Positions 1-5,311 of a stretch of 5,311 nt of DNA are shown in pieces. Numbering within the stretch: the first letter of the stretch is position 1; each line of letters begins with the position of its first letter. Under the pieces are notes generated by a model. That model saw only the letters and a list, made by a program, of their open reading frames with translations. It did no database searches and was not told where the DNA came from. Both the position numbers and the translations under genes were made by a program. The stretch is from Klebsiella pneumoniae (GTDB taxonomy: Bacteria > Bacteroidota > Bacteroidia > Flavobacteriales > Flavobacteriaceae), in NCBI GenBank assembly GCA_943325355.2, contig CALPPA020000150.1, positions 1 through 5,311 of the forward strand. Direction: 5' to 3'.

Positions 1-375
1 GCCAGCCGAAATCATAAAATACATTCCTAACAGGGAAGAAAAAAGCAACATATAAAACTCATTTCCTTTATTTAAAGGCACCATTTTTTCTTGAATCCAA
101 TCGGCTGATTGTAGCAAAACGATTAATACTCCCACATTAAGTGTGTTTTTGAAGAAGTGAATTAGTGTATTCGTGCGAAACATTCCGCCAAATAAACTGG
201 TTTCCTCAATAGCAAAAAAACCTATGATGGTGTGTATTCCAAATAACAATAGAGCTAAATGCACCAAACTTCCTTTTTTGTTTTTATGTATGAAAATTTC
301 GCCTACAATCAACAATAATATAATTGTCAATAGGAAAATTTCTTGTCTCATTGCGATAAAACTGTTCAAATTCAT
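1..375 (-). CDS. nuoN: NADH-quinone oxidoreductase subunit N (NuoN), N-terminal part, cut by window edge
   Basis: This is the first 125 codons of an open frame that runs off the left edge; no stop is reached. NuoN is one of three antiporter-like membrane subunits of complex I and pumps protons in the membrane arm. The fragment is strongly hydrophobic, with likely membrane helices near residues 11-28, 36-55, 72-88 and 106-125. Two stretches look like NuoN: SLFGGMF followed by a short helix (about residues 60-66), and EFYMLLFSSLLGMYFMISA (about 106-124), which resembles the family's GEFY...LLFS.LGM..... segment. The TM5 Glu and TM7 Lys lie beyond the window. ATG at 375 gives MNLNSF and sits 12 nt after the nuoM stop, the same spacing as at the two upstream junctions, so it is preferred. 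An in-frame ATG at 351 (residue 9, MRQEIF) is possible. Identity rests on position after nuoM as well as on the motifs, because this end of NuoN is poorly conserved. Confidence 0.93.
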   Translation of the reverse strand, partial: MNLNSFIAMRQEIFLLTIILLLIVGEIFIHKNKKGSLVHLALLLFGIHTIIGFFAIEETSLFGGMFRTNTLIHFFKNTLNVGVLIVLLQSADWIQEKMVPLNKGNEFYMLLFSSLLGMYFMISAG

Positions 376-384
376 TGTAGTTAT

Positions 385-390
385 TTATTA
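385..390 (-). other. Double tandem TAA stop at the end of nuoM
   Basis: The nuoM frame ends CAT TTA TAA TAA, two in-frame ochre codons, followed by ATAACTACA and the preferred nuoN ATG at 375. No purine-rich Shine-Dalgarno sequence is seen, so the A-rich leader is the only visible start context for nuoN. Confidence 0.85.
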
Positions 391-1884
391 TAAATGATTT
401 AATACTCCTTGAATAAAGGGCTGAAGACTGTCCATAGTCATATCGCTTAACCAAAGCGGTGCCACACCCATTCCAATCATTGGAATTAATAGCAACAAAA
501 TACCCGTTATTTCGAACCAAGTTGCCTTTGGTAAATCCAAAAATGCTTCGTTTTTAACTTCTCCCATTAACATAATTCCCAAAACTCTCAGGATGTAAAC
601 TGCTGTTACCACAATTGCCGATACTGAAATTACGGTTGCCACTCTATAAAACATTTCTTCGTGTTGGAATGCACCAACGAAAATGTTCATTTCGGCAATG
701 AAACCGCTAAATCCAGGTAATCCCAATGAAGCCAATCCTGCAATTACATAAATCACTGAAATAAATGGCATCACTTTTAGTAAACCTCCTAATTTTGTGA
801 TGTCTCGGGTGTGTGTTCTTCCGTAAATCATCCCGATTAATGCGAAGAATAAGGCTGTCATAAATCCGTGGGAAAGCGATTGTAAAATGGCTCCGTTCCA
901 GGCAGTTTTGTTCAACATCAACAAGGCAAACAATACCATTCCCAAGTGACTCACAGAGGAATATGCATTGATGTATTTTAAATCGGTTTGTTTTAAAGCT
1001 CCAAACGCGCCGTAAATAACTCCAATTGCCGATAATATAATGAAAAACCAAGACCATTCAATAGCCCCTAATGGCAATAAAAACATTGCAATTCTAAAGA
1101 CTCCGTAACCTCCTAATTTCATTAAAACTCCAGCGTGAAGCATTGAAACTGCTGTTGGCGCCGAAGCGTGACCATCAGGTGACCAAGTATGAAAAGGGAA
1201 TAAAGCGCCAAGTACGGCAAAGCCAATAAAAGTCAAAGGGAAAAATAATTTTTGGGCTTCAAAAGGAATGTTTACTTTGGCAATTTCCAATATATTGAAA
1301 GTTAAAGCACCACCATCGGTATTGGAATTAAAGTAAATTCCCAAAACACCAACCAATAATACAGCCGAAGCTCCCATTAACATTAGAGTCAACTTCATTG
1401 CCGAATATTCTTTTGGACCTGAGCCCCAAATTCCGATTAATAAATACATTGGGATTACCGCGATTTCGTAAAACACAAACATCGTAAACAAATCTATAGA
1501 AATAAAGAATCCATAAACTCCAGTAGCCAACACCAATAGCGAGATGAAAAATTCTTTAGGTAAATCGTCGGTTTTCCAAGAGATGAAAACACCTGCTAAT
1601 ACTACTATTGAAGTTAATAATAATAAGGCAACCGAAATCCCATCAACGCCAATGGCATAATGTATATTGAAATTTTCGAACCAGGGAGTGTCTTTGGTAA
1701 AAAGCATAATGCTTTTGTTGACGGCTCTTTCTTTAAAGTATGCAAAAAGTAAATTGATAGCCATTCCGAGTTGAATGAAACTTCCAATCATTGCTATAAT
1801 TCGAGCCTGATTCAACCCTTTAGCAAAAACTAAAGCCAAAACTGTGAGTACAGGTACAATTACAAAAAGTGATAAAATATCCAT
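388..1884 (-). CDS. nuoM: NADH-quinone oxidoreductase subunit M (NuoM), antiporter-like proton channel subunit
   Basis: This complete 498-codon frame encodes a polytopic protein of the Mrp-antiporter-like family, of usual length (E. coli NuoM is about 509 aa). It forms the middle proton-pumping module of the complex I membrane arm. The proton_antipo_M core covers roughly residues 125-420. The TM5 glutamate is E140, in FVFYEIAVIPMYLLIG (E. coli E144). The TM8 lysine is K256, in HAGVLMKLGGYG (E. coli K265). SVSHLGMV carries H313, LSHGF carries H339, and GFIAEMN carries E398, which probably corresponds to E. coli E407. The TM7 segment reads FAVLGALFPFHTWSPDGH at 222-239, where E. coli and most relatives have FAVKMP..P.H.WLPDAH, so the usual TM7 lysine (E. 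coli K234) is L225. ATG at 1884 lies 12 nt after the nuoL stop with no Shine-Dalgarno. Two tandem TAA codons end the gene before nuoN. Confidence 0.98.
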   Translation of the reverse strand: MDILSLFVIVPVLTVLALVFAKGLNQARIIAMIGSFIQLGMAINLLFAYFKERAVNKSIMLFTKDTPWFENFNIHYAIGVDGISVALLLLTSIVVLAGVFISWKTDDLPKEFFISLLVLATGVYGFFISIDLFTMFVFYEIAVIPMYLLIGIWGSGPKEYSAMKLTLMLMGASAVLLVGVLGIYFNSNTDGGALTFNILEIAKVNIPFEAQKLFFPLTFIGFAVLGALFPFHTWSPDGHASAPTAVSMLHAGVLMKLGGYGVFRIAMFLLPLGAIEWSWFFIILSAIGVIYGAFGALKQTDLKYINAYSSVSHLGMVLFALLMLNKTAWNGAILQSLSHGFMTALFFALIGMIYGRTHTRDITKLGGLLKVMPFISVIYVIAGLASLGLPGFSGFIAEMNIFVGAFQHEEMFYRVATVISVSAIVVTAVYILRVLGIMLMGEVKNEAFLDLPKATWFEITGILLLLIPMIGMGVAPLWLSDMTMDSLQPFIQGVLNHL

Positions 1885-1890
1885 ATTAAT

Positions 1891-1899
1891 TTATTATTA
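1891..1899 (-). other. Triple tandem TAA stop at the end of nuoL
   Basis: The nuoL frame ends TGG ACA TAA TAA TAA, three consecutive in-frame ochre codons, followed by ATTAAT and the nuoM ATG. The extra stops would prevent readthrough into the 12-nt spacer. They may equally be a side effect of an A/T-rich leader favoured for starting nuoM in an organism that uses little Shine-Dalgarno pairing. Confidence 0.85.
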
Positions 1900-3822
1900 T
1901 GTCCATAAATAAATGAAAACCAAAGCGATAACTACAACTCCCGAAACAAAAAACATAGCGTAATCTTGTAGTCTTCCGGATTGCAATCCTTTTATTTTTT
2001 CGGAAATTAGGACTGTTTTGTTTCCAATGCCTTCCATCGTTCCATCCACATATTTCTTGTCGAATTTGGCAATTGGAGTAGAAATCAGATTGAAAATTAT
2101 TTTCTTGGTAACGAATATATAGATTTCGTCGAAATAGAATTTATGATAGGTCCATTTGTAAAATACTCCAAAAGCATTGGCAAACTTTTCAGCCAAATCA
2201 TTTTCTTTTTTATAGAAAACCCAAGCAATGATGATTCCTGTCAATCCAGTACCAACAGCAGCAGCAGCTAATGGTAAATTTAAATGTGCTTCGAAACCCA
2301 CTTTGTCAGCAGTTACGAATTCGCTGAAAGGGATAAATCCTGCAACAACGCTCATAAAGGCCAAAAATAACAAAGGAAATGTCATTGAAATTGGTGATTC
2401 GTGAGGCGTGTGTTTGTATTGTGTTTCTTTGCCCCAAAAAATTCCAAAATAAAGTCGGAACATATAAAAGGCTGTTAATCCCGCTACAAATAATGCCGTA
2501 AAATAAATCAACTGATTTTTTTCGAAAGCTGCGACCAAGATTTCATCTTTACTCCAAAATCCTGCAAATGGTGGAACTCCGGCTATTGCCAATGCTGCAA
2601 TCAAGAACGTAATATTGGTAATTGGCATATACTTGCGCAAACCGCCCATATCATTCAAATAATTGCTGTGAACCGCGTGAATTACAGAACCTGCCCCAAG
2701 GAATAACAAGGCTTTGAACATTGCGTGAGTAAACAAATGAAACATAGACGCCATATAACCAACTCCTTCGTGACCTTTATAACTAGAAACACCTAATGCC
2801 AACATCATATAACCAATTTGCGACATTGTCGAAAAGGCTAAAACTCGTTTAATATCGGTTTGTGTGAGTGCGATAATTGCTGCAAAGAGTGAAGAAAATG
2901 CGCCGACATAAGCTACAATATTCAAGGCAAATCCACCTTCAACAAAATAATACATCGGGAATAATCTCGCTACCAAGAAAACTCCAGCGACAACCATTGT
3001 TGCTGCGTGAATTAATGCAGAAACCGGTGTTGGTCCTTCCATTGCATCTGGTAACCAAATGTGTAATGGGAACATTGCTGATTTTCCAGCTCCACCCATA
3101 AATATTAAAAGTAATGCCCAAGTAATTACGGATAATCCCATAAAGGAAGAAGAAGCCCAATTTAAAAGCAAACCTTCACCTTCAGCATTAACAGCATTTA
3201 GGGTTTCAAAATCAAAAGTACCAGCGTAATATCCTACTATCAAAATTCCAATCAAGAAGCCAAAATCAGCGAAACGAGTAACAATAAAAGCTTTTTTCGC
3301 TGCCGCTACTGCAGAAGTTTTGGTGTAGTAATATCCAATTAACAAATAAGAAGAAACTCCCACTAATTCCCAGAAAATATAGATTTGGAAAAGGTTTGTC
3401 GCCAATACCAATCCAAGCATTGAAAAGGAAAACAGGGATAAAAAAGCAAAAAATTTGGTGTAACCATCATCGCCTTTCATATAACCTCGGCTATAAATAT
3501 GAACCATCAAGGAAACCGAAGTCACCACAATAAGCATCATCACGGATATAGGATCAATCAAAATACCCATATCAATATGCAAGGTGTCAGTGAAGTTCAT
3601 CCAAACTGTTTTTTCAACGAATGTTTGGTAAACACCATCGACTTTTCCAGAAACGAAAAAGTATTGGTAAGCCGCATAATAAGACAATGCAGCAGAGATT
3701 GCCAATCCCAAAACGCCAATGTATCCTGAAACTGCTGGTTTAATTTGTTGGTTAAAGATTCCCAAAAGCAAGAAAACGGCCAGCGGAATTAACGGAATAA
3801 ATAGTATATAAGTTATGTCCAT
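1897..3822 (-). CDS. nuoL: NADH-quinone oxidoreductase subunit L (NuoL), distal antiporter-like subunit with lateral helix
   Basis: This complete 641-codon frame is slightly longer than E. coli NuoL (613 aa). NuoL is the tip pump module of the membrane arm. The N-terminal proton_antipo_N region includes GILIDPISVMML (about 86-97), and the proton_antipo_M core spans about 140-430. The conserved charged residues match the E. coli pumping set: E152 in IFWELVG (E144), K247 in GAGKSAMFPLHIWLPDAM (K229), H272 in SALIHAATM (H254), K325 in QTDIKRVLAFST (K305), H362, H366 and K370 in FHLFTHAMFKALLFL (H334, H338, K342), and K425 in FWSKDEIL (K399). After about residue 540 comes KWTYHKFYFDEIY, then the long amphipathic lateral helix (about 565-615), then a last membrane anchor (about 621-640) preceded by SGRLQDYAM. 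This tail separates NuoL from NuoM and NuoN. ATG at 3822 lies 12 nt after the nuoK stop. Three in-frame TAA codons end the gene. Confidence 0.99.
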   Translation of the reverse strand: MDITYILFIPLIPLAVFLLLGIFNQQIKPAVSGYIGVLGLAISAALSYYAAYQYFFVSGKVDGVYQTFVEKTVWMNFTDTLHIDMGILIDPISVMMLIVVTSVSLMVHIYSRGYMKGDDGYTKFFAFLSLFSFSMLGLVLATNLFQIYIFWELVGVSSYLLIGYYYTKTSAVAAAKKAFIVTRFADFGFLIGILIVGYYAGTFDFETLNAVNAEGEGLLLNWASSSFMGLSVITWALLLIFMGGAGKSAMFPLHIWLPDAMEGPTPVSALIHAATMVVAGVFLVARLFPMYYFVEGGFALNIVAYVGAFSSLFAAIIALTQTDIKRVLAFSTMSQIGYMMLALGVSSYKGHEGVGYMASMFHLFTHAMFKALLFLGAGSVIHAVHSNYLNDMGGLRKYMPITNITFLIAALAIAGVPPFAGFWSKDEILVAAFEKNQLIYFTALFVAGLTAFYMFRLYFGIFWGKETQYKHTPHESPISMTFPLLFLAFMSVVAGFIPFSEFVTADKVGFEAHLNLPLAAAAVGTGLTGIIIAWVFYKKENDLAEKFANAFGVFYKWTYHKFYFDEIYIFVTKKIIFNLISTPIAKFDKKYVDGTMEGIGNKTVLISEKIKGLQSGRLQDYAMFFVSGVVVIALVFIYLWT

Positions 3823-3834
3823 AATTATTGAATA

Positions 3835-4152
3835 TTAATACTTCATAATTTCAGTGTCCTTCACTTCGACAGAGCTGATTTGTCTGTAAAGATTGATGAT
3901 TATTGCAACAGCCAGCGCAGTTTCGGCGGCGGCCACAGCTATAATAAAAATCGAAAAGAAAACGCCCTGCAAAACATCGGGATATAAATATTTGTTGATG
4001 ACAACAAAGTTTATCGCCGAAGCGTTCAATATTAATTCCAGAGAAATTAAAATCGAAATCAAGTTTTTTCTTGTAATAAACCCATAAATACCTATGAAAA
4101 ATAGAATAGAGGTGAGGGTGAAAATTTCGTAAATGCTAATTCCGGCTATCAT
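3835..4152 (-). CDS. nuoK: NADH-quinone oxidoreductase subunit K (NuoK)
   Basis: This complete 105-codon frame matches the usual NuoK length of about 100 aa. NuoK (ND4L homologue) is a small three-helix membrane subunit of complex I. It lies between NuoJ and NuoN and helps connect the quinone site to the antiporter modules. Likely membrane helices are at residues 6-26, 31-51 and 62-86. The two essential membrane glutamates are present: E39 in LISLELILNA (E. coli E36) and E77 in AVAAAETALAVAI (E. coli E72). The start ATG overlaps the nuoJ stop as ATGA, typical of translational coupling. A polar C-terminal tail (about 92-105, SSVEVKDTEIMKY) follows the last helix. Nothing suggests a frameshift or truncation. 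Confidence 0.99.
   Translation of the reverse strand: MIAGISIYEIFTLTSILFFIGIYGFITRKNLISILISLELILNASAINFVVINKYLYPDVLQGVFFSIFIIAVAAAETALAVAIIINLYRQISSVEVKDTEIMKY
4149..4152 (-). other. ATGA stop/start overlap between nuoJ and nuoK
   Basis: The four bases ATGA hold both the nuoK start (ATG, 4152-4150) and the nuoJ stop (TGA, 4151-4149). Such overlaps usually mean that ribosomes finishing the upstream gene reinitiate on the downstream one, which helps keep equal amounts of two subunits that sit side by side in the complex. The overlap is read directly; the coupling is inferred. Confidence 0.9.
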
Positions 4153-4670
4153 AATGTGTCGTCGTTTTTAGTTAGTTTGTCTCCTTTTCCAATGATGATG
4201 GCTCCAATCATAGCAGCTAATAACAGCACACTTATCACTTCAAAAGGCAAAATGAATCCGCCAGCTTCGTAGCTTAAAAGTCCTCTTCCAATATCGGAAA
4301 CATCGGTAGTTTTAGAATTTTCAACAACCATAAAATTAGTTGTATAAATTATAGACAAGAAAACACCAAGTCCTATCAAGCAAACCAATCCAGTTAATAA
4401 TTTTTTGGACAATTTTGCCATTTCCAATTCCATTTCAATATGATGTACCAGCAAAACCGAGAAAATAACTAACACAATAATACCTCCTGCGTAAACCGTC
4501 AATTGAACGGCGGCCAAGAAATTATAATCAATCAAAAAGTAAATTCCTGCAATTCCGATGAGCACAAACAGAAGATAAATAACCGATCGAAGCATTTGGC
4601 GACTCGTTACAGAAGCTATGGCGCCAACAATCATTATCAAGGCTAAAATGTAAAATATAATTTTTTCCAT
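4149..4670 (-). CDS. nuoJ: NADH-quinone oxidoreductase subunit J (NuoJ)
   Basis: This complete 173-codon frame is close to the usual length for bacterial NuoJ. NuoJ (ND6 homologue) is a five-helix membrane subunit of complex I. Likely membrane helices are at residues 4-20, 28-47, 53-77, 93-110 and 138-160. Helix 3 carries VQLTVYAGGIIVLVIFSVLL (56-75), the family signature, with Y60 at the position of the conserved tyrosine of E. coli NuoJ (Y59). In known structures this helix contains the pi-bulge tied to proton coupling. The last helix has the typical LPFEVISVLLLAAMIGAI, with E144 near its start. Acidic residues E79, E81 and E83 follow helix 3. A polar loop (about 115-135) separates helices 4 and 5. 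ATG at 4670 is 4 nt after the nuoI stop, and the TGA stop overlaps the nuoK start. Confidence 0.98.
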   Translation of the reverse strand: MEKIIFYILALIMIVGAIASVTSRQMLRSVIYLLFVLIGIAGIYFLIDYNFLAAVQLTVYAGGIIVLVIFSVLLVHHIEMELEMAKLSKKLLTGLVCLIGLGVFLSIIYTTNFMVVENSKTTDVSDIGRGLLSYEAGGFILPFEVISVLLLAAMIGAIIIGKGDKLTKNDDTL

Positions 4671-4674
4671 AAGA

Positions 4675-5151
4675 TTAATCTTCTAGTCCAGGAACAACTT
4701 TCGAACCTGGTTTGTTTAAAACTCTAGTGAGGTATGTTCTGTCGTAAACGGAATTTTCAAAATTCTGCGCCCATACGATAGCATCTGTAGGACAGGCTTC
4801 AATACATAAACTACACATTGTACACATTCCTAGATGGTAAATATGTTGGTCTATCATTTTTTTCTTTTTGCCGGTAGTTGGGTCAATTTGTCTGTCCCAA
4901 ATGATTTCGATACTTCCGTTCGGGCAAGCCAATTCACATTTTTGACAACCAGTACAACGGTGTTCATTCTTTTCATCGTGAGGCATCACCACCTCGCCAC
5001 GAAAACGTTCGAACATTTTCAAAGTATCTCGATTGTCGGGATATTGTTGGGTTATAGCCCCTTTTCTGGAATGTAAAAAATACTTTCCGGTAACACTCAT
5101 TCCTGTGAGAAGTGTTTTTACACCATTATATATATCTGAAAAATAACTCAT
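4675..5151 (-). CDS. nuoI: NADH-quinone oxidoreductase subunit I (NuoI), two-[4Fe-4S] ferredoxin-like subunit
   Basis: This is a 158-codon gene starting at the ATG at 5151 (MSYFSDIYNG). NuoI holds clusters N6a and N6b, which pass electrons from the NuoG/NuoB side toward the quinone site. It is in the peripheral arm, docked on the cytoplasmic face of NuoH. Two ferredoxin motifs CX2CX2CX3CP are intact: C66, C69, C72 and C76 in CTGCQKCELACPN, and C110, C113, C116 and C120 in CTMCSLCIEACP. The frame stays open upstream to another ATG at 5241 (188 codons). That extension lies wholly over the nuoH C-terminal coding region in another frame and adds a non-NuoI sequence ([10 protein letters not shown]...), so it is rejected. 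The chosen start leaves a 5-nt gap to nuoH. Compared with E. coli NuoI (180 aa), the tail after the second cluster is short (38 residues against about 70), ending in NKPGSKVVPGLED. The stop lies 4 nt before nuoJ. Confidence 0.97.
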   Translation of the reverse strand: MSYFSDIYNGVKTLLTGMSVTGKYFLHSRKGAITQQYPDNRDTLKMFERFRGEVVMPHDEKNEHRCTGCQKCELACPNGSIEIIWDRQIDPTTGKKKKMIDQHIYHLGMCTMCSLCIEACPTDAIVWAQNFENSVYDRTYLTRVLNKPGSKVVPGLED

Positions 5152-5156
5152 AGTTT

Positions 5157-5311
5157 TTAAAATTGAATTGTTAATCCAAGCAATACCATCAATGCCATTA
5201 AAATTAGGTTCATTAAGTTTAATGGAAGTAAATATTTCCATTCCAATACTAGAAGTTGGTCAATTCTTAATCTTGGAAACGTCCATCTGAACCACATCAT
5301 TAAAAATATTA
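5157..5311 (-). CDS. nuoH: NADH-quinone oxidoreductase subunit H (NuoH), C-terminal end, cut by window edge
   Basis: This is the last 50 codons plus stop of a frame entering from the right edge; the 5' part is outside the window. NuoH (ND1 homologue) is the membrane subunit that forms much of the quinone-binding chamber and docks the NuoB/D/I arm. The visible sequence begins [20 protein letters not shown]. This is the hallmark C-terminal stretch of NuoH (family pattern W.R.TFPR.R.DQL....WK.LLPL.L.N). It continues [20 protein letters not shown] and ends LTIQF before TAA at 5157-5159. The final hydrophobic segment, about residues 26-45 of the fragment, is the last membrane helix. The frame is short, starts outside the window and has no usable start codon inside, so it is easily missed. 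The nuoI start follows 5 nt after the stop. Confidence 0.97.
   Translation of the reverse strand, partial: IFLMMWFRWTFPRLRIDQLLVLEWKYLLPLNLMNLILMALMVLLGLTIQF

Noticed and set aside
173..397. A 74-codon plus-strand open frame antisense to nuoN and the end of nuoM
   Set aside because: It is antisense to real coding sequence and has no recognisable protein features or convincing start context.
284..520. A 78-codon minus-strand open frame across the nuoM/nuoN junction
   Set aside because: It overlaps the conserved 3' end of nuoM and the nuoN start in a different frame. It shows no motifs and is explained by the A/T-rich composition.
707..1057. A 116-codon minus-strand open frame inside nuoM
   Set aside because: It lies wholly within nuoM in another frame. 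Its translation has no recognisable domain and an odd composition (rich in Arg, His and Cys), typical of a shadow frame.
2877..3101. Plus-strand and off-frame minus-strand open frames inside nuoL (also 2939-3160 and 3499-3729)
   Set aside because: All lie within the strongly conserved core and N-terminal part of nuoL, and their translations are low-complexity or basic-rich with no family resemblance.
3893..4087. Plus-strand open frame opposite nuoK
   Set aside because: It is antisense to a complete, well-conserved NuoK. Its Ala-rich start is the complement of the AVAAAETALAVA codons.
4834..5076. Plus-strand open frame opposite nuoI
   Set aside because: It is antisense to the two-cluster ferredoxin region of NuoI and has no independent support.
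1..5311. Search for a novel system: mobile element, CRISPR, RNA gene, toxin or accessory insertion
   Set aside because: Every junction in the nuo operon is 12 nt or shorter or overlaps, no repeats or inverted repeats stand out, and all space is taken by core respiratory genes. The window is an ordinary housekeeping region apart from the NuoM residue change.

Overview
The window is an interior piece of an A+T-rich chromosomal operon for respiratory complex I (proton-pumping NADH:quinone oxidoreductase, NDH-1). All genes lie on the minus strand. Read in the direction of transcription (right to left) they are nuoH (3' end only), nuoI, nuoJ, nuoK, nuoL, nuoM and nuoN (5' end only). This is the canonical bacterial H-I-J-K-L-M-N order. 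Both outer genes are cut by the window edges, so the promoter and terminator lie outside.

The A+T-rich composition, the lack of Shine-Dalgarno motifs before the starts (A/T-rich leaders instead) and the character of the proteins point to Bacteroidota, most likely a Flavobacterium-like member of Flavobacteriaceae. This taxonomic call rests on recognition of protein style, not on a search.

Layout by position: nuoN 5' part 1-375; nuoM 388-1884; nuoL 1897-3822; nuoK 3835-4152; nuoJ 4149-4670; nuoI 4675-5151; nuoH 3' part 5157-5311. Packing is very tight. The gaps are 5 nt (H/I), 4 nt (I/J), a 4-nt ATGA overlap (J/K), then exactly 12 nt at each of K/L, L/M and M/N. No stretch is long enough to hold another gene, an RNA or a mobile element.

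The genes work as one machine. NuoI carries the two 4Fe-4S clusters at the end of the electron wire, feeding quinone at the NuoH interface. NuoH, NuoJ and NuoK link quinone chemistry to the membrane arm. NuoN, NuoM and NuoL are the three antiporter-like pump modules.

No previously undescribed system is evident. The most interesting point is in NuoM. The lysine in transmembrane helix 7 that is a hallmark of antiporter-like subunits (E. coli NuoM K234) appears to be leucine here (L225), while NuoL in the same operon keeps it (K247). The second useful point is the nuoI start. The longest open frame runs 30 codons upstream into nuoH, but the true start is almost certainly the internal ATG at 5151.
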